A stretch of DNA of 64,000 bases, from positions 319,441 through 383,440 of the forward strand of contig BDDD01000911.1 of NCBI GenBank assembly GCA_001972305.1. Direction: 5' to 3'. The translations under genes were made by a program, and so were the position numbers. Below the pieces are notes generated by a model that did no database searches, was not told where the DNA came from, and saw only the letters and a program-made list of their open reading frames with translations. Below, in pieces: positions 58,510-64,000 of the stretch. The stretch comes from Cephalotus follicularis (Eukaryota; Streptophyta; Magnoliopsida; Oxalidales; Cephalotaceae). Numbering within the stretch: position 1 is the first letter of the stretch; the number at the start of each line of letters is the position of its first letter.

Positions 58510-61500
58510 ACTTTTTAGATTTGTTGAGTTCCAAGTTCTCGATATTTCTCTCCCCTATAGATATTTCAACCTATATGCTCTTCTTCCTAACACTTCACTA
58601 ACCTCATATGGCGCCTCCCAATTTTGAGCTAACGTTGCACTAGCTAACTCGGGGTTTGACACAAAGGTCTTTGTAATACCCTGCTTGTTCGTAAGTGTTT
58701 TTACGGACTTTTTACGTGTTTGATTTCGGACTTTTTAATTTTGTTTAATTTTTAAGTCCGGTCGCCCTGTGGTTTGGGCCTATGTGATTTAGGTTGACTC
58801 ATACCATCCTGAATTTTTGGATATGTTTATATGTTAATGTATGTTGGGTTGGGCCTATGTTAAGTCTTTTTATTTTTTTTATCAAACTTAATTTTTACAA
58901 CTTTCAAAATATTAAAACAATTCTTTTTTTAAAAAAAAAATCCTTTTATCTTATTTACTTTTATTTATTTCCTTTTCTTTCTTTCTTTCTTTCCTTTCTT
59001 CTCTTCTCCCGTAACACTCTCCTCCCCTCATTATTTCTACACGTTTTCAATCTTATTTTCCATTCTTATTGCCTGGAAATCTTCTATTCTTCCTTATGTG
59101 ATCAGATTATGTTTCCAAATTCATTATCCTTCCCTCAATTCTCTCTTCTTTTCCCATTTAAGAATGCTTCTGTCATTGTGTGAATGTCATCCAAAATTCC
59201 TCTGCCGAAGTTGCAAGTGGGAATTGCTGTGTTCTTGTGATTGTTTTGTTCTTCATCAAAATCAGGTTTGGTTGTTGTCTTTTGATCATATTTCATTGGC
59301 AAGCTTTGAGTTGTGTTGTTTTCTTCCTTTAATTTCTTGTTGTTCAGCCGTTTTACAACTGCTTTGTGGTGTTCTTCCTGCCATTACAGTATCTATTAAA
59401 CCATTGAAGGTTAGTTATTTCGTTTCCTACTGTGATGGTTAGCTACAATGTGATAAATTCAGTCTTATGTCCTCTTGGCTATGAAGTTTTTAATTCCTGC
59501 CTTATTGTGTTTTGTCATTGTGTTCCTAAGTCTGTCAGTATGTTTTAAACATCATAGACAGGTTGTAATGTGATCTTAACTACTGAATATGACTTTTGAC
59601 TGTAAAATTGAATCATAAAATGTAGGCATGTGTTTAGAGTTTACTTTGGTCTCCTATGATTTTAGTCATTGGTCTCATAAGATATGTCGATTCTATGTTT
59701 TTACACTGTCTAAATGTCATATAATGTCTCGTGTATATGTTCATAAGTCTATGGTATGATGGCATTCATGTTTGGGCAGTTTTTGTGTTGAAAATGTCAA
59801 ATTTCTGCTGTTCTGTCGTCCAGAACAGCTGGCTGGTTTGGATGAGAAGTCGGCTGCCATATGAAAGCAGTCGGCTGTTTCTATTGAGTAGTCAGCTGGC
59901 CCTGTTGAACAGTCGGCTGTCAAGGTTAAACAGCCAACTGGAGCCCTGTGACAGTTGGCTGTTTTGCCCAGAAAAATTGTTGTTTTCAACCGTTTTGCTC
60001 CGTTTGTTCTCCGAATCAATCCGGGTCTTTTTTAAACACTGTAATAAGTCTGTTTAATGTCTCTAATGTTTCTTAGACCCTTATATGAATGGTTTTGGGT
60101 GTCCTTTAGATTGTTGTGCTTCAAGGGGAGATTGATTTAAATCATCTATCCGTAAGTGCTTTTGTGAACGCATAAGGTACAGATTTCTATCGTTCCTTGA
60201 ATATCTGATTATTGAACTAAAATCAGTTTTATTCTATGGTCTCGTTTTATAGACTTGGTTATGTTTTATGATATGTTTCGGAAATAAAGTTGGTTTTTGA
60301 CATTTTAGGAAATTAAATGTTCCTAAATTTATTTTTATGCTAAGATAAGTTACGATATGTTATGAAATGATCACCTCTTTATAACGAAAAATAAATGAGT
60401 TGATGTTTTGACTATGAAATGTACGTTATGATATCGTTGTGAACGACTTTCAAATATGTTTTGTGGAGGCATATTTATGTGTTTTTAATTTATTTCGATA
60501 AATCGATGTTTTCTAAATGATTGAATACTGAGTATTGTACCCACCTATGGGGCGTACCATAGGCATGTCGTAGGCCTAGCACGGGGACCTGACACTTCCG
60601 TAGCGGTGTGATTAGTCTATGGTGTCTCTGAATGTTATGAATAAATCCCATGAGGTGGATTTATGGATCCGCTATGTGATAGAGGCGTATGAATCGATTC
60701 TAGTATATGATAAGTGATATGTGAGAATTGACTTGTGTAGTGTCGTACACTTCAATTCTAGTGCGCATGTGGAATTAGCGCCTCCCTTGCCAAATATATG
60801 TTATGTTATATGTATGTGGCTAGTATGACTTATGAATCGTGATATGATGTTTTGAAATTTTTCGTAAATGTTTCGAAAGTTATATGGATTTTATGAAAGT
60901 ACAAATGTGACTTTACGAATATTTAATTGTTTTTAATTGCTTAAGATTTCTATTATGAATAGATTTGAAATCTTACTGCTTTAAAAATTTATCGTTTACT
61001 GTTTTAATTCTCTTATCCGTACTGAGGTTTGCTCAGTCGCGTTTTTGTTTTCCATGCGGCAGGTTATCAGGAGCAGTGGGGGAATGTGTGAACGAGAGAT
61101 GACCACCTTATGTTTTGGATCCCTAGGAGTGTGATCCCGTTATGTTTTTATTTTAGTGGTCATGAACAATAAGATACTTATGTTTTATGTTTTAAATTTG
61201 AAACTTGAATGTGTTTTAAGTTTTTCCGAAAATGCTAAATTGTTAAGTTTTTTTTTAGTTTTCAGTTATGATATGACCGCCACGTTTTTGGCTGATATGT
61301 TATGTTTATGTTTAGATAGGTTATGTATTATGACCTGTGATGACTCCCGCTGTCCGGGGGTGTTACAGTCTTCCTTAGCACTAGGTCTTGAACTTTAAAT
61401 TCTTTGTCTCTGACCCTTTAGTTATAGTAACGTTGGGCCCTGAGCTTGTAAGATACCCCTTTTTTCCATGGCTCATCCTCGATGTTCTTCTAAGAAGTCC

Positions 61501-62090
61501 AAGTTTGCTCTGAGACCTTCCTCGTTATGATCTTTCTCGTAATACTCAACTCAGAGAGTTAACACCCCCATCTCCACCACTGTAACCACTTTCACCCCAT
61601 AAGTCAAGGAAATGGAGTTTCGTTTGTTGTTGACGTTGGCATGCTCCGATATCCCCACAAATTCACAGGCAATTCTTCAACCCACATGCCTTTTGCTCCT
61701 TCTAACCTTTTCTTCAGAGCTTGTCAAATTACATGATTAATAACCTTCGTTTGTCCGTTTTCCCGTGGATGGGAAAATGAGGTAGTCTTGTGTCAGATTT
61801 CTATCTCTTCATAGAACTCTTGGAACATATGGTTGTCAAACTGGGTTCCATTATCAGTTATCAGTACTCGAGGGACCCCGAGCCGGCATACGAAATTCCT
61901 CCACATGAATTTCTAAGAATTAGACTTTGTAATCTTCACCAGTGCTTCGGCTTCAACTCACTTAGTGAAGTAATCAACAGCTACCAAGATAAATTTTTTT
62001 TGACCCTGCGTCGAGGGAAATGGGCCGAGAATATCCACCCCCCATTGGGCAAACGACCATAGAGACATGATAGAAGTGAGCTCCACCGCT
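58510..62090 (-). pseudogene. Integrase of Tat element E, split by solo LTR F3
   Basis: On the minus strand the core begins near 62045 with GVDILGPFPS (first Asp), VAVDYFTK followed by a stop and VEAEA. Then come a RVLITDNGTQFD segment near 61890-61850 (second Asp) and an NGQTKVINHV segment (Glu region, altered) near 61750. It breaks at 61373, where F3 begins, and resumes at 58671 with the C-terminal GRRAYRLKYL and RTWNSTNL near 58600-58525. Stops and frameshifts are frequent. Left of the core, at 62090, similarity stops at unrelated DNA. Confidence 0.82.
58672..61367 (+). mobile_element. Solo LTR F3 (chromovirus-like) inside integrase of element E
   Basis: It starts TGTAATACCCTGC and ends GGGGGTGTTACA, with the perfect 5-bp duplication GTCTT at 58667-58671 and 61368-61372. 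No internal region is present. Its right half (60540-61367) matches the 3' LTR of element B in order, while its middle (59815-59960) holds CAGTCGGCTG palindromes like those of F1 and F2. It is therefore a different chromovirus subfamily from F1/F2. Confidence 0.92.
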
Positions 62091-64000
62091 CAATGATGAG
62101 GTATATGTTAGAGAGAGAGTGTGACCCATCAAGCCACTAGGTGACTGGGTGTACTTGTACTCTACTCATTTTATATACAGTCTTGTTCTATCCATGTTAC
62201 ATTGTGAAAATTGTATTTTATTAATGGCATAACCGTATATGTTTTATCACATAATTGAAGCATGACATTGCTTACATATATGGTGCCCTGTCACATCAAG
62301 GGTTGGTTGTCGAAGCAAACGCTATGAGAGTGACTTCCTTATTCCCTGAGACTAAACTGTTCCAAGTCATAGGTTCACTTATTTTGGGAATTTGTGAACT
62401 TGATAGACTTGCCGTATTGTGCTTGCTCTCGCGAATGGGAAGGTGGAGTATCTCATTGCCACTTGGGTTGAACCCTAAAGATAATGCGGGGCACGTGCTA
62501 GGAGCATCTACACCGAACTTGACCCACCATGGGAATTCTATTTGGATGGTCACATATCTAGTGTCAGTAGATTTTCCCATCTAAGACAATAGTGTATAGA
62601 CTCTATGAGTCTAGCAAGTTCTTGATGGACTTGTCTGATCCTCAGACCTGAGCGGCTACTTTACATTCCATAGAGACTGTCTGACTTTGATTTCTGCCCT
62701 ACATAGTTCTTTCACGGGGTTGGCAAACAGACAGCTTTTGGGTCTTGCAGGATTTATGTGAATGTAAGTGAGTTCGCAACATTGGATCGTCACACCTGAT
62801 GTGAGGGTGATCGGCTCTATAGTATTTGTATTCATTATGGACTTTGAAATACTTGGCCAGGTTATGACGAGCTGGAACCTAGGATTTCCGGAAAGGCTTG
62901 TCGATAGTCATGATGGTATATATATAGATTTATAGATACCGACATATCTAGGGTTGACACGTATCCTTACCCAAGGCCGTGATCGGAGCCGAGGATGACG
63001 AGGGATTGTAGTACACCGTAACTGTCGTCAGGATAAAGTATCGAATCTATCAAAAATGGACTTAATTGTGGAAATTAATCAAGGGATTAATTTACACACC
63101 TGGAATATGATAGTCATAGGTTCAGGGTCTTAAAAGTAGTTAAGGAGTATTTATGGTAAGTTTACTTAAGAGCAAGGCGTCTTAGTAACACTCCATCGTT
63201 ATCGATTAATTCCGGACTTTCGAGTCCCGCCTCACAAGTATATGTATCAGATACATATATCGTATTGTTTCATAATGTGTGATGACACATGTTTTATATT
63301 GTGGAGTATTAGTGATGTTATGTGAGTATTTAGTTGACGTAACATACTAATATGATTATGGTAATTAAATAATAATTGGATTATTATTTTATCTCTTATC
63401 TCTCTCCTGATTGGTTGCATGGCTACTGCATTAAGACATTAACACGTCTTAGCTATTACTGAATGCATGGAGCATTAACATATTAATTGTTAGACAACTA
63501 ATATGGTAAGTAACAGAAAATGGAAGCTTGCCATATATCTTGAATTTTAGAAATGGATATGGTACCGGAAAATGGAAACATCCATTTTTGTCATGGTGAC
63601 ATGAATGGAAAGGGATTTCTATTCAAGGAATGAAATCCCATTAACGCGTTTTAATTATAACCGGGCTTTATGGTGATGCACATTTTGTGGATCATAACTC
63701 TGGAAATTGTCATGCAACAGCAACTTGGATAAGCCATATGTTAAGCAAAGAACATGTCTTCCTTGCATGGAAATGCGTTATGGTTATTGGATAACTGTAT
63801 ATGGCTGTTAACGGAAAAATGGAAAGCCTTATGTCATGGTGGCAATATATGGGAAGCTGGTACAATGATGGAAAACGGGTTCATGGAATGAAATCCACTC
63901 AACACGTTTTCATCATGGCTGGATTGATGATGATCCACATTTGGTGGATCATAACACTGGTTAATGAAATGCATTAAAAGGAGAGAGGAACGTGTTTTCA
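62091..64000. other. Non-coding, possibly LTR-like, with a diverged direct repeat
   Basis: Sequence unrelated to element E starts near 62091, with a TGTTAGAGAGAGAG word at 62105 that could be an LTR start. The region runs off the window. A block starting GGAATGAAATCC near 63628 recurs near 63886 and matches through GGATCATAAC(T/A)CTGG, giving a period of about 258 bases. No domain is recognised and the longest ORF (62255-62584) overlaps one on the other strand. Confidence 0.45.

Overview
The window is repeat-dense plant nuclear DNA. I find no host protein gene, rRNA, tRNA or CRISPR array. Nearly all of it is Ty1/copia and Ty3/gypsy LTR retrotransposon, mostly nested, decayed and partly deleted, plus one AT-rich insertion resembling an endogenous plant pararetrovirus. 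Tat, Athila and Tekay-type chromovirus lineages, and primer sites for tRNA-Met and tRNA-Asp, point to an angiosperm with a large repeat-rich genome. The species cannot be told from what is here.

Layout. 1-9260: a degenerate Ty1/copia element on the minus strand, with its 3' LTR cut by the window edge and its 5' LTR at 6586-9260. 9261-13533: non-coding DNA with a telobox cluster and a minus-strand LTR-like block. 13534-16301: a solo LTR (F1) with target duplication ATACA. 16696-29373: Tat-type element A with LTRs at both ends and target duplication AATCT. Its gag is split by a second solo LTR of the F1 family (F2, 18284-20901, ACTAC), its reverse transcriptase is internally deleted, and its 3' third carries an antisense ORF region. 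30246-37149: element C, a chromovirus-like element without coding capacity, made of giant minisatellite-rich LTRs. 37150-39567: 5' LTR and gag of a second Tat element (D, minus strand). 39794-57957: a Tekay-type chromovirus (B) bracketed by target duplication GATGC; a pol-less Athila element sits in its 5' LTR and the pararetrovirus-like insertion (about 51268-57230) in its 3' LTR. B itself sits in a third Tat element (E, minus strand), whose pieces surface at 39568-39793, 57958-58671 and 61373-62090. E's integrase is also split by a third solo LTR (F3, 58672-61367, GTCTT). 62105-64000 is non-coding and LTR-like.

Relative ages follow from nesting: E predates D, B and F3; D predates C; B predates the Athila copy and the pararetrovirus-like copy; A predates F2. 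Every pol gene seen is broken by stops, frameshifts, deletions or catalytic substitutions, so nothing here looks autonomous now.

The most unusual signal is a short palindrome with a GTCGAC core, clustered inside LTRs of otherwise dissimilar elements (copia, Athila, B, F1/F2/F3 and the LTR-like block near 12 kb). Also notable are the pararetrovirus-like polyprotein with an unrecognised C-terminal region and internal duplications, and the minisatellite LTRs of element C, which hold open on the antisense strand.
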